Assembly (NCBI GenBank): GCA_037176725.1
Contig: JAZBRS010000074.1
Coordinates: 65,414,001-65,478,000 of the forward strand
DNA length: 64,000 bases
Origin: Posidonia oceanica
Taxonomy: Eukaryota > Streptophyta > Magnoliopsida > Alismatales > Posidoniaceae
Direction: 5' to 3'
Shown: one piece after another, positions 1 to 9,989 of the stretch
How positions within the stretch are numbered: position 1 is the first letter of the stretch
Layout of the letters: the number at the start of each line of letters is the position of its first letter
The notes under the pieces: model-generated
What the model was told of the DNA's origin: nothing
Databases searched by the model: none
Seen by the model: the letters and a program-made list of their open reading frames with translations, nothing else
Program-made: the position numbers and the translations under genes

Positions 1-1440
1 AGCACAACGGGATAACAAAGCAAACCAATCAAGGAAAGATCCCCGGAGCATAACCGGGACACCAAAGCAAAGATCCCCGGAGCACAACTGGGACAACAAA
101 GCAAACCAATCAAGGAAAGATCCCCGGAGCATAACTGGGACACCAAAGCAAAGATCCCCGGAGCACAACCGGGATAACAAAGCAAACCAATCAAGGAAAG
201 ATCCCCAGAGCATAACTGGGACACCAAAGCAAAGATCCCCCGAGCACAATCGGGATAACAAAGCAAACCAATCAAGGAAAGATCCCTGGAGCATAACCGG
301 GACACCAAAGCAAAGATCCCTGAAGCATAACCGGGATAACAAAGCAAACCAATCAAGGAAAGATCCCCGGAGCATAACCGGGACACCAAAGCAAAAAGCC
401 CCGGAGCACCATCGGACAAATAAAGCAAATCTCGGAGCACAACCGGAAAAATAAAGCAAACCCCGGAGCACAATCGGACAAATAAAGCAAGCCCCGGAGC
501 ACAACCGGACAAATAACGCAAACCCTGGAGCACAACTGGACAAATAAAGCAAGCCCCGGAGTACAACCGGACAAATAAAGCAAACCCCGAAGCACAACCG
601 GACAAATAAAGCAAACCCCGGAGCACAACCGGACAAACAAAGCAAGCCCCGGAGCACAACCGGACAAATAAAGCAAGCCCTGGAGCACAACCGGACAAAT
701 AAAGCAAACCCCAGAGCATAACCGGGACACCAAAGCAAAGATCCCCGGAGCGCAACTGGGATAACAAAGCAAACTAATCAAGGAAAGATCCCCGGAGCAT
801 AACCGGGACACCAAAGCAAAGATCCCCGGAGCACAACCAGGATAACAAAGCAAACCAATCAAGGAAAGATCTCCAGAGCATAACCGGGATACCAAAGCAA
901 AGATCCCCGGAGCATAATCGGGATAACAAAGCAAACCAATCAAGGAAAGATCCCCAGAGCATAACCGGGACACCAAAGCAAAAAGCCCCGAAGCACCACC
1001 GGACAAATAAAGCAAGCCCCGGAGCACAACCGGACAAATAAAGCAATCCCAGAGCACAACCGGACAAATAAAGCAAGCCTCGGAGCACAACCGGACAAAT
1101 AAAGCAAACCCCGGAGCACAACTGGACAAATAAAGCAAACCCCAGAGCACAACCGGACAAATAAAGCAAACCCCGGAGCACAAAAGGACAAACAAAGCAA
1201 GCCCCGGAGCACAACCGGACAAATAAAGCAAGCCCCGGAGCACAATCGGACAAACAAAGCAAGCCCCGGAGCACAATCGGACAAATAAAGCAAATACCGG
1301 AACACAACCGGACAAATAAAGCAAGCCCCAGAGCACCACCGAACAAACAAAGCAAACCCGAAGCATGATCGGACAAACAAAGCAACCCTGGAGCACAACC
1401 GGACAAACAAAGCAAACCAACTAGCATAAAGATCCCCGGA
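1..1440. repeat. 3' UTR tandem array A1 (30-47 bp units)
   Basis: The whole stretch is built from short related units. One type, in 1-400 and 720-990, alternates about 34-bp and 47-bp units containing CCCCGGAGCATAACCGGGAC and AACAAAGCAAACCAATCAAGG. The other, in 400-720 and 990-1420, is a 30-31-bp unit containing GCCCCGGAGCACAACCGGAC and AAATAAAGCAA. Each unit holds a short inverted repeat (CCGG...CCGG). Long open frames on the minus strand exist only because the unit repeats. The array continues left of the window. Its position upstream of a polypurine tract and LTR start makes it the 3' untranslated array of TAT-A. Confidence 0.9.
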
Positions 1441-1450
1441 GCATGACCGG

Positions 1451-1850
1451 GTCAACAAAGCAAAGCCAACGGTATTAGTGAACCCCCTGTTCACTAACTC
1501 CCGGGTCAGAAGATGATGGTCCCCACCGAGAATGTAGGCAACATTCAATGAAAGGACACTTGATTCTGACGAATAACGCCAACGGTATCGACAAACTCAT
1601 CGTTCATCGATTCCGGGTCACGAGATGACAGTCTCTGTCGAGAATGTAGACAACATTCAATGAATGGACACCTAATTGTGACGAATAGAGCCAATGTGGT
1701 CGGCAGAGAAGAGATCATTTCCCTTGTTGCCTGGGAGCATCATGGACCTCTCGCTCACCAATCCGCGTATCATGAGACGACGGTCCCCTAGGAGAGTGTA
1801 GGCTATACTCGAGGAAAGGGCACCTGATCATGACAAATTGCATTCACGCA
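1451..1850. repeat. Degenerate tandem array A2 (about 115-bp units, 3 copies)
   Basis: Three diverged units start near 1455, 1566 and 1684. Each has the order GCCAACGGT, a CCGGGTCA-like block, AGATGA(C/T)GGTC, GAGAATGTAG(G/A)CAACATTC and GACACCT. The third copy is longer and more diverged. Nothing suggests coding. It continues the 3' region of TAT-A. Confidence 0.7.
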
Positions 1851-2060
1851 TGTGTCAGTCCACCTTAAGTGATGAGAAAAATTCCTGAGCCAACCCGGTA
1901 TACAAATTAAGTCCGGTGATGATGGAGGAACCTCATTACCTAGGGTCATGCATTGCATATCATGACCCCTTTTGCATTCCTGTCAGCACGCATCCATGCA
2001 TAGCGCATTGTACTGCATTCGCATTGAGTGGTCGTCGGAATCATTAGCTATCCATCCTTT
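1851..2060. other. Spacer in the 3' UTR of TAT-A
   Basis: Non-coding spacer rich in GCATT-type words (CATTGCATATCATG, GCATCCATGCATAGCGCATT). Similar words occur before the PPT of TAT-1 (21900-22080) and TAT-C (46400-47200). No gene is visible. Confidence 0.5.
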
Positions 2061-2330
2061 TAGTTTGACCCCCGTGGGTCTTCCCCGCGGCAGTGTCCTT
2101 TAGCTTGACCCCTGCAGGCCATCCCCGTAGCATGTCTTTTAGTTTGACCCCTACGGGCCATCCCCGTAGCGTGTCTTTTAGTTTGACTCTTGCGGGCCAT
2201 CCCCATAGCATGTCTTTTAGTTTGACCCCCGCGGGTCTTCCCCGCGGCAGTGTCCTTTAGCTTGACCCCCACGGGTCTTCCCCGTGGCATGTCGTTAGTT
2301 TGTTCCCCTTGGGCAATCCCCTTGGCCGTG
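2061..2330. repeat. Tandem array A3 (39-40 bp units)
   Basis: Units start at 2061, 2101, 2140, 2179, 2218 and 2258, a very even 39-40 bp step, followed by a degenerate remnant to about 2330. Each reads TAG(T/C)TTGACCCC, a short GC core, then GGGTCTTCCCCG. The core of each unit is a small hairpin (GACCC...GGGTC). It is the array closest to the PPT of TAT-A. Confidence 0.9.
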
Positions 2331-2466
2331 TTTCTTTAGCCGACCCTCTTTGTGTTCCGTCTAGGTCTGGTGGCAGCAGGCATTGGATTTCATTTAGAAC
2401 CCCCAGGTAGCGCCACATGGGGGTATCGTCTCGCCTTGTAGATAGCTTCGTGCCGAAGCCATCTTC

Positions 2467-2480
2467 AAGGAGGGGCAATC
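2467..2480 (+). promoter_or_regulatory. Polypurine tract of TAT-A
   Basis: The purine run AAGGAGGGGCAATC sits directly against TGTAGATACCCC. It matches the PPT/LTR junctions of TAT-1 (GGGAGGGGCATC before 22223), TAT-C (before 47417) and, on the minus strand, element F (after 58744). This marks the LTR that follows as a 3' LTR on the + strand. Confidence 0.75.
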
Positions 2481-3065
2481 TGTAGATACCCCGTTTGGCA
2501 CTCCCTTCATGTTAGGATAGTCTCTTGCATTAGGTCGCTTTAAGAGGTCCTCTACCCATTTCTGAATCTCACTTGAGCCAAATGTTCCTCTCAAGTCCAA
2601 AATGCTATACCTTTTTAAGCCCCAAATGTTGGCAACCTGAGTGTTCTTCACGTCCTGACCAAATTTGGAAGTAAAACTGATTAAGGGTGTTGTCCGCTGG
2701 ATTGTCCGCGTACAACGTTGGCTGCTGGTTTTCCAGTAGCTAACATTAGCCACTGGCTTTCCAGCGTCCAACGTGGCAACCCAATCAGCCAAAGCTTTCC
2801 ATATTTGGCCTAATCCAAAAATTGTGTTTTTGCCATCTTTGGAACCTGTTGACCTGTCAAAGCCATCAAAGCCGAGTTTAATCACACTTAAAGACTCCTT
2901 AATTGGAGAATCTTCTCTGATCCTGGCAGTTATGCGTCGGAGCTCGTTATACGCGGGTTCTCTCGCTTATAACATTATACGCTGGTTTTCCAGCGTATAA
3001 CACTTCTGAAACAGGAAACTCTGCTGACTTGGCATTTGTATCCTTTTTTGTTCCTCCCTTGCTTC

Positions 3066-3073
3066 TATAAAAG
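3066..3073 (+). promoter_or_regulatory. TATA box in LTR of TAT-A
   Basis: TATAAAAG is preceded by a CT-rich run and followed about 30 bp later by an A/G-rich leader (GAGAGAGGAAAAGAGC), a normal plant core-promoter layout. Before TAT-1 inserted, a transcript from here would have read towards the + strand genes at 26089-28772, but that link is only inference. Confidence 0.55.
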
Positions 3074-3386
3074 CATGGGTACCCCCATAGTGTTCAGTGC
3101 CGGATTTTTGAGAGAGGAAAAGAGCTAAGAAGCTTTTGGAACTCACATACTCTTGAGATTAAAAATCCTAGAGAAGTGTGGTCCTCAAGAATTGAGAGTG
3201 AAAAGAGAGATTTTGAAAGAGAAGAATCTAAGAGATAGCTAGAGGATCCTTTTGTCGTTGTTGGCTCCATGCTAACACGGTTTGCACCTCGTGCATAGAC
3301 AAAGGAAACTCTGTTTCATACATTTCTTTCTTTATTTCTATTATTACTTGTTTAATTCCGTAGCGTAGTCAAGCATTTTTTATTTC

Positions 3387-3391
3387 AAGTT
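3387..3391 (+). repeat. Target site duplication of TAT-1, left copy
   Basis: AAGTT immediately precedes the TG of the 5' LTR and is repeated exactly at 25579-25583 after the CA of the 3' LTR. Confidence 0.9.
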
Positions 3392-3611
3392 TGTAGACAC
3401 CCCATTCTGATAGCGTGGAAGCTGGTAGTTCTCTTTTGCAGGCTCGTGTGGTCTCTAGATTGGCATTCCCTTTTCTAACCCATTTCCTAGCCCATTTCCA
3501 AACCCAAAACCTCACCTAAACCCTAGAAGCCTTTACCAAGCCTTCTTGCAATTTTTACAACACTTCTAGGCCCAAACCTAAGCCCATCTGCAGCTTATGC
3601 CACCTGAGTGT

Positions 3612-3733
3612 CTTGGACGCTAGAATAAGCAGCGTCCAACGTTGGACGCGGCCTGTGCTAGCGTCCAACGTTGGACGCGCTCTGGTCTAGCGTCCAACAT
3701 TGGACGTGCTCTGGTTTGGCATCCAACGACTCG
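3612..3733 (+). repeat. LTR stem-loop cluster 1 (four tandem hairpins)
   Basis: Repeats of TTGGACGC, about 11 nt, then GCGTCCAAC, joined head to tail so that each junction is the palindrome GCGTCCAACGTTGGACGC. This cluster has one 29-bp unit more than the matching cluster in the 3' LTR (22442-22532). Confidence 0.85.
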
Positions 3734-4313
3734 AGTGCAGCAGCGGCAGCTCTGCCCCCTTCCGCTCACCGCCCGTCCACTCCACCGCCTCCCCACACTT
3801 ACTACCCGTCCCTTCCTTCGCTCCACGCCAGCCACTACCTTCCAAGCCTCACTTACTACCCATCTCCTCCATATCAGCCCAAAACCCGCCCTCTAAGCCC
3901 TCTCTGACAGGCCTGACTTTCATCGGTCGTGTCAGCCACCACCTTGCCTCCGCCGCCCTCCTACCAATGCCCATGCCCTCCTCTGACATCCCACATGGCC
4001 TCTAAACTCTCACCTGCACCTGCCAACACCTGCCAAGCCCAGAATTTGGCCTGCAAATCCTCTGCACCAGCACACGAACCCATGCCATTTGCACAAAACC
4101 AGCAGCTTCAAGCCATTACTACTCTCACCACACAAAGCCTACGAGAGAATTTTCACTTCCGAGAGCAAGAAGCGACTCCCATCTTCGTCTGCAACCAGCT
4201 GCAAGCTCCTCCGGTGCTCCGAGCAACTCAAGCAAGCCCGCTGAACTTGCTGCCATGCACACACCTACAACTCCAGTGAACGAGGTGGAGCCGGCCTTCT
4301 AGCCCAGGAAACG

Positions 4314-4319
4314 GTAAGC
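4314..4319 (+). promoter_or_regulatory. Candidate splice donor inside the 5' LTR of TAT-1
   Basis: AACG|GTAAGC lies exactly where the C-rich, stop-poor sequence changes to T-rich, intron-like sequence. Equivalent donors at the same switch point are seen in TAT-C (48612), TAT-E (52233) and TAT-2 (41828, minus). The proposed acceptor is at 7770-7771. Confidence 0.5.
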
Positions 4320-4425
4320 CCCGTATCCCACTATGTTGTGCATGCATGGTAGTACGTGTCCATGCACTTTTTACAAGCTTTTAGCTCCTTTTGGATGTGA
4401 TTCACATCCAAAAGGAAGTTCAGTG

Positions 4426-5814
4426 TGTTGGACGCACCAACTGGTGCGTCCAACGTTGGACGCGGCATAGGCTGGCGTCCAACGGCCTGCTTTGCTCTAC
4501 CTTTATCTGAATGCTTTCCATGCCTTTTCCTTGCATGCCTGTTTGCAAACATATGCTATTTGCCTCCTTTTGATTCTCTCTGATGCTATACCATGTTTTT
4601 AACTTGTTCCATGCTTGTTTGAAGGCTTTTTGCATGTTTAATATCCATCTGTCTGCTGCCTTTGTTGGACGCTAGAATGAGCTGCGTCCAACATTGGACG
4701 CTGGTTCACCTAGCGTCCAACGCCCCTGCTTGCTTTGCTTTGCTGCCATGCCTACTCCATGCATATTTTGAGTATTATTTTGTGATCCATGCCTAGTTAG
4801 AGATGCCTGGCCCCTATGGCAACCATGCTTAGGTTTGCTAGGATTTTACTAAGTTGTTTATTTCTTTTTGCAAGTTTAAAGCTTCCATCTCTTATGCATG
4901 TCCTTCCTTTTTGTTTTTCTTTAACTTAAATGCTTGCCATGCTTGCTTTCAATGCTTCCTTTTCTGTTATGGCATGTTACAGTAGCTGCATGCATGTAGG
5001 TGGGGTCTGAGCTAAGCTCCCCCTTTAGAACAGGTGAGTCTGCTGGTCTGGGTCGTTGGACGCCAGAGCCTTCAGCGTCCTATGTTGGACGCTGCTGGCT
5101 CTAGCGTCCAACGTCCTGGCTTCTCATGCATTTGTTTAATGCTTGCATGTCTTCCTGATCTTGCTTGTTTGCTTATTCCCTATGTTCTTATGCATGCCTA
5201 GTTTCTTTAGCAACTGTTATTTATTTTCTTTGAATTATTTGCTTGTTTTTATGCATGCTTTTTGTGTGTTGTGCCTCCCAGAGCGTTGTACGCTGCTGGT
5301 GTTGGCGTCCAACGTTGGACGCCGACCTAGCTCGCATCCAACGCCCTGGTTGTGCCTTTGGCCTGGCACTCAACACAAGTAAGGCCTATTTGATTTTATT
5401 TTGCCTCCCATGCTTGCTTGCTTGCTCCATGCTCAACTCCAGAGACCCAAATGCATGATCCCAACTCTCCTCTATCACTTGTATGCATCTTTTCTCCCCT
5501 CTACCTTCTGTTCTTGTTGGATGCCAGCCTCTCTAGTGTCTAACGTTGGACACCCAGCCTACAGGCGTCCAACAACCTGCATGCTTGGATCTTTAATTTT
5601 GGCATGCTCCTTGTTCTGATTCTTCCTCTAATCTTCTGTTAGGTTAGATTAGCATGTCTAGCACCCATTTAGCTGCACATTTGCATCTGTATTGCATCCA
5701 TATAGTTAGAAAGCATGGATTTTCAAAAGAGTGCATGCTGTCTGTCTACAGCAAGTGTTGGACGCAAGCTCTTCCAGCATCCAACGTTGGACGCTGGTGT
5801 TTCCAGCGTCCAAC
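4426..5814 (+). repeat. LTR stem-loop clusters 2-7 (paired hairpins)
   Basis: Six double hairpins start at 4426, 4664, 5053, 5284, 5516 and 5756. The steps are 238, 389, 231, 232 and 240 bp, so the block is a very degenerate tandem repeat of about 235 bp. The clearest is 4664-4721: GTTGGACGC, 11-nt loop, GCGTCCAAC, one base, TTGGACGC, 11-nt loop, GCGTCCAAC. Around the hairpins the sequence is T-rich with many GCATGC-like words. The same set is present in the 3' LTR. Confidence 0.85.
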
Positions 5815-6185
5815 GCTTGCAGATGGTTGACAGCCGTTTTAAAGCGCAGATTTCGTTTCGTTCGGCGTTTCTTGCGTTTTATCGCTTCTTTGGCTTGCTG
5901 CAACCCCAATGCATGTTGTCCACCCCTTTGTTTTGATTTCGCACCCTCCTTTGCCCCATTTTGCGCACTTTGCCCCATTTTCTGCATTTTTGCATTGTTT
6001 TCCCGCTCTTCTGCATGGTTTTCCCGCACCCCTTTGCATCGCTTTCTGCTTTCGGCATCGTTTTCCGTGCCTTGCTTTATTTTTCTGTATTTTCGCATCA
6101 TTTTCCGCACCTGTTTTACTTTATTGCTTGCATGTCGCTCGTATTGCTTGGTTTTCCTGTTGTTTCGTTTTATCGCTTGCATCCG

Positions 6186-6191
6186 TATATA
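6186..6191 (+). promoter_or_regulatory. Possible TATA motif in the 5' LTR of TAT-1
   Basis: TATATA precedes a block conserved among the LTRs of TAT-1, TAT-C (49546 onward) and TAT-E (54358 onward): ATGATGCTTACTG, GGAGTTCT, GAACCAGGG, CGCCC, GAACACT. In the 3' LTR the first T is C. The conserved block is a good core-promoter or R-region candidate; the TATA itself is weak. Confidence 0.35.
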
Positions 6192-6391
6192 GGGCTATGA
6201 TGCTTACTGCTTAGGAGTTCTCACGAACCAGGGTCCGCCCAGTTCGGAACACTAGCAGCGTGGCTGAGCATATAGATAGCACGTTTATTTCCAATGCATA
6301 GTAGGTAAGCATTTAAGGCATTTAGGCATTAGGCTAGCAATTCCCTGCATAAGCACAAGATTGCCTAAGAAAGACCGAATCTCAGACGTAT

Positions 6392-6415
6392 CGGGGGTGC
6401 CTAACACCTTCCCCG
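6392..6415 (+). other. Conserved hairpin in the R/U5 part of the LTR
   Basis: CGGGG (6392-6396) pairs with CCCCG (6411-6415), GTG pairs with CAC inside, and the loop is CCTAA. The same element is in the 3' LTR (25194-25217), TAT-C (49812-49835), TAT-E (54679-54703) and TAT-2 (minus, 40418-40440). Confidence 0.6.
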
Positions 6416-6615
6416 TGCGTAACAGGAGTCCTTGCCCTTTCTCTTGGCTCGCATTGACCTTTCCCTTATCCTAGGCCTGAGTCATAGCATAGCATGATAG
6501 CGTAGCATAGCTTAGCTTATCCTTGCATCTCTTTGCCCCTCCTTGCATCCGGTTCAGCATGTCTTTTCATGCTTTACCCCCTGGTTTTCCTTGTCTTCCA
6601 ATTCAATAGATTCAG

Positions 6616-6625
6616 TGGCGACTCC
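6616..6625 (+). other. PBS-like decamer inside the LTR
   Basis: TGGCGACTCC, identical to the first ten bases of the true PBS, lies about 150 bp before the LTR end. Matching words occur in the other LTRs at 25418, 42979, 49994, 54859 and, on the minus strand, 40264-40273 and 51168-51177. Confidence 0.75.
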
Positions 6626-6777
6626 GAATTGTCTTATCATTTCTTTTCTTTTCTTTTGCCAGCGTTTCTGAGTCGAGTTCTTCCCTTGGATCTAGCCGCA
6701 TATAGTGAGCCTATTTTGATCGGTGCACACAAGCTTTGGTAATGTGCATGGACGATCAGAATTCAGGATTACTACAA

Positions 6778-6795
6778 TGGCGACTCCGCTGGGGA
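6778..6795 (+). promoter_or_regulatory. Primer-binding site of TAT-1
   Basis: TGGCGACTCCGCTGGGGA follows the LTR end after one base. TGG is the complement of a tRNA CCA end, and the sequence is the one associated with the tRNA-Arg primer used by Ogre/Tat elements. Confidence 0.85.
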
Positions 6796-7456
6796 GCAGT
6801 ACTCCGACTTTCGCCTTGGCCTTCTCGCCTCTTGCTTGGGTGTTTTGCTTGCCTTTTGCTTCTACCTGCTTTACTTGCTTACCTACTTGCTTGGTTATTT
6901 ACGTGCTTTATGCCATGATTGCCTGTGCTGCTTCATTTGCTTGCATCCCATGTCTAAATACTTGCTTGGCACACCATGCATGCTTTTTGGGTGATGAATG
7001 CTTCCTTTTACACCAATGCAATGCCACTGCACCTGCACATGCTATGCATACCTGCTTTTTGCAATGATAAGTGTTTTTCCTTTCACTATCATGCTCACAC
7101 ACACATACACATGCCGTGCCCATGCCTTTTGCAATGATGTGTGTTGCTTGCTTGCCATGTTTGGGTGATTTTCTTCCCCTTTTGCATTTAAGCTTAAGGA
7201 CAATTAGAGACTGGTTGTTTCCCCCAAGGCTAACTAAAAACAGCAAGTAAAAAGAACTTCTAGGAGCCACTAAAGACTGCAAACTCACCTACACCCCCTT
7301 GAGTTAATAAAAAATGCAAGATAAAACGCGAAGCATTTGCATGAAGCATCATATAAGACATGCATTTTTCTCATCTGAATCCACCTACAGTCTGAGAAGG
7401 ATAGTCCCGGTCTCTTGCGTCCAACGCTTTGGTGTGGAGCAAGTAGATCGGTCTGT

Positions 7457-7473
7457 CCCCCCTTGTCAGGGGG
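7457..7473 (+). other. Conserved leader stem-loop
   Basis: CCCCCC-TTGTCA-GGGGG. Counterparts with loop TTGTC(A/T) or a close variant are at 55686-55700 (TAT-E), 50325-50340 (TAT-D, minus) and 39240-39255 (TAT-2, minus). It is a plausible packaging, dimerisation or ribosome-control element; the function is inference. Confidence 0.6.
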
Positions 7474-7759
7474 TCATGTCGGTGTTAGTAGAGGGTACCA
7501 CCCATGCTTCTGGCAGGTCAAGGCCACCTACACACCACTACGTCACCACCTGAGCTTTGGGCCAGGTTTAAGACGTGGGACCTGCCTTTTTCTAGCCTGA
7601 GTCGGCGACCTGTACACCCCTGAGCGTCCGAAGTAGACTGCCTACTAGGACACCCTAGATTGGTGAGGGAGAGCATGCTAGAAAGCATACATCTGCATTC
7701 ATATCATGCACTAACACATTTGTTTTTACTTTCGGGTTCTAATCCCTTGATTTTGTTTG

Positions 7760-7771
7760 CCTTTTGCGCAG
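7760..7771 (+). promoter_or_regulatory. Candidate splice acceptor before gag of TAT-1
   Basis: The pyrimidine-rich CCTTTTGCGCAG is followed by sequence containing GAGTTCC. The same acceptor plus GAGTTCC occurs in TAT-E (AG 55984-55985) and TAT-2 (minus, AG at 38944-38943), each 145-185 bp before gag. Confidence 0.5.
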
Positions 7772-7954
7772 AGATCTGTCAGTGAGTTCCTTAGCTGGAG
7801 TTTGAGTGTCCTCTCTTGCTGACGCCCCTGCTGTAACCCCTGCTTCTGATCATCCTCCCTTTCGAGCTACGTCGCTTTAGCGAACATAGCTCCTCCTAGG
7901 ATTCGCCCCCTTGCTCCTGCTCGTAGCCCTGTGATCACCCGTTCTCGGTCAGTG

Positions 7955-9989
7955 ATGGCCCAGTTTGTTGGTGACTCCCAGGTCCCTGTTGCCTCGGAGG
8001 TGGCCCCTCTTTTGGCCCCTTCGGCTCCCGCATACACTCCCCCTGTGCCAGCGTCTCCTTCTCTGGTACAACTGCCACCTTCTTATTCTGTAGGGCAGTG
8101 GCAAGCTCCGCCAGACCCGGTTGCCGAGACTGTCTTGGTGATCGCCGCCCGCACTCCAAAGGCACCACTGACTCCCCCTCCTCAGGGTAACGTCACTTTT
8201 GACGCTCACCCTGCTGCGGCGAATTATGCCCTAGGACCTCCGCCTCTTGGACAATTTGCGTCCCAGCCGCTTGATTCTGGTCCTCCGCCGGTCTTGCAAC
8301 TCAGCATACCTACTGATGGGTCCCCTGAGATGCAGTACCAGCAGCTGATGGAGACTGCCTACAGACTGTAGGGCATGGCTCTATCTCTCCGCCCCGCATT
8401 TGTTCCTGCTGCTCCCGAGGCTCCGCTGCGACCTGCTCTCGCGTCGCAGGCATTCCCTTCTGCTCCCCCGCCCAGACCATCGCCTCAGCTACTCACTGCT
8501 CAGGTGATGGGGGCCCAGCTTCTGCCTCCTGCATATGCACAACACCCTGCACAACATCCTCCTCTGGCACCTGGTGGTCAGTCCGTAGGACTGATCGGAG
8601 TGCAGCATCCCTCTGGCCCGCAGCCCGGCGCCGTGCCGGTGCAGCAGCTGACGCTCCAGCACCCTGCATCACCTACTGCTCAGCATGCTAGCTATACATA
8701 CCCCCTGCATCAGCAATACCCCACCCCAGCATACATGCCTGCACACACAGCACACCCGCATGGATACGCCGCCCATCCTGTCGCTCCACCAGGCGAGGTG
8801 ATGGTTGACCCAGAGGAACACCTCGGTGCATCTTATGCGGCATATGTGGCCCCTGCCCCTGCTGTACCACCTCAGTTGGCAGCAGCTCCAAACTCCAGCG
8901 ACAACAGGCTTGCTGTTCTAGAGAAAGCACTTCGACAAGTGCAGGGTACAGACCACCAGTCTTGCTAGTTCTGGGACCTCTGTTATTTCCTAGAGGCGGT
9001 ACTCCCCCCGAAGTTTCGCATCCCAGTATTTGAAAAATACAATGGTAGAGGCTGCCCGATTGCACACCTGAAGGCGTACTGCGGAGATCTCGCTCAGCTC
9101 CAGGCTGATGAGAGGTTGCTAATCCGCTTGTTCTGGAAAAGTCTGAGTGGCCCTACGCTCAAGTGGTTCACCTCACTTGATATGGCCAGCATTAAGATGT
9201 GGAATGACCTCAACCAAGCATTCCTGGGACAATACTCCTTCAACTTGGACCTGGTCCCTAAGCGCGCGGACCTCGTCGCATTAAAGCAGAACCCCGGCGA
9301 GCCATTCGGGGAGTACCGCTTTGCAGGTTCGAGATGGACCCTCTGATGAGGAGTCCCTCGAGATTGTGATCGGGGGTGCGCAACCTGCTGTCGGGGCTCT
9401 GCTCAGCATTCAACCAGTCACAACCTTCTCTGCACTGATCCAGGCTGGCACTCGCGTGGAGAGTTCGCTACGGAGTGGCAACTTCCCGGCGCTCTCTGCA
9501 TTTGCCAAGCAGGCCGCCACCAGTAGCAACAGCAACAACTCCAGCGGCAACACCAGCAACAACAGCAGTGGTACCAGTAGCCAGCCCAAGAAGAAGGACT
9601 CGCCAAAGCCTACTGTTGCCTACGTCAACCCTACGCCTGTGCCTGTTCAGCTGGCGGTTCGGCCTCCCCCGCATCAAGTAGTCTATGCACTAGCACCTAA
9701 AGCACCCCCCACACCACAAATCACTACCACCGCCCAATCGGTGTATCCTACCGCACTGGTCCGGCAAGCACAACCCCAGGGACCAAGGCGGCCATGGTGT
9801 CAATTCACCCCACTGGTGGAGCCGCTAACCGCCATCCTCCCCAAGGTTGCGACATTTCTGAGGTTTCCCGAGGCGCACCCTTTGCCAAATCCACTTCCGC
9901 ATTGGCATAAGGCGCACCTTTTCTGCGACTTTCATCGAGCCCCCAAGCACTCGATGAACAGTTGCCTCACTCTACGGGACGCCATCTAG
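7955..9989 (+). pseudogene. gag: TAT-1 gag (broken)
   Basis: This would encode the capsid/nucleocapsid polyprotein. I start it at the ATG at 7955 because TAT-2 (38762, minus) and TAT-E (56130) also begin MAQ after an SRS/SLS-like context. The N-terminal third is Pro/Gln/Ala-rich. The retrotransposon-gag core follows at 9000-9480 (FWKSL.GPTLKWFTSLD). A zinc-knuckle-like C-x2-H-x4-H-x4-C lies near 9925-9965, and element F and TAT-2 share this CHHC spacing. Breaks are TAG at 8369, TAG near 8966, a deletion near 9325 that removes about nine residues and shifts frame, and TAG at 9987. The 8369 and 9987 stops match glutamine in TAT-2. The gag, protease and RT otherwise share one frame, so the ancestor probably made one long polyprotein. 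Confidence 0.85.

Larger units (their letters stand above)
2481..3391 (+). mobile_element. 3' LTR of TAT-A, first part (split by TAT-1)
   Basis: It begins TGTAGATACCCC right after a polypurine tract. It contains two stem-loop modules (about 2714-2755 and 2946-3001) and a TATA box at 3066. It is interrupted at 3391 by the insertion of TAT-1. The sequence resumes at 25584. A candidate end is GATTACTACA at 25697-25706, the same ending as the TAT-1 LTR, which would give an LTR of about 1.03 kb. Confidence 0.65.
3392..6776 (+). repeat. 5' LTR of TAT-1 (3385 bp)
   Basis: It starts TGTAGACACCCC and ends GGATTACTACA. In order it has an A/C-rich block with CCCAAAACC and CCCTAG; a C-rich block ending at a splice-donor-like AACG|GTAAGC (GT at 4314); a T-rich block with six evenly spaced paired stem-loops (a further cluster lies at 3612); a conserved block near 6186-6260; a hairpin at 6392-6415; and a PBS-like word at 6616-6625. 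Open frames in the C-rich block look incidental. The 29-bp excess over the 3' LTR is one stem-loop unit near 3640-3680. Confidence 0.93.
6796..7954 (+). other. Untranslated leader of TAT-1
   Basis: About 1.16 kb with no convincing gene. Short open frames are incidental. It contains a GC-rich stem-loop at 7457-7473 conserved in four elements, a conserved stretch after it (GTACCACCCATGCTTC), and a strong splice-acceptor-like CCTTTTGCGCAG ending at 7771, 183 bp before the gag ATG. Confidence 0.7.

Noticed and set aside
353..1548. Long minus-strand open frames rich in Cys, Leu and Phe over the first array
   Set aside because: They are translations of a short tandem repeat; three overlapping frames are open at once and no domain or codon signal is present.
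3642..6214. Open frames within LTRs (also 47648-48548, 51748-52696)
   Set aside because: They overlap on both strands in C-rich sequence, differ between the two TAT-1 LTRs without coding constraint, and have no motif. They may be exon-like untranslated sequence.
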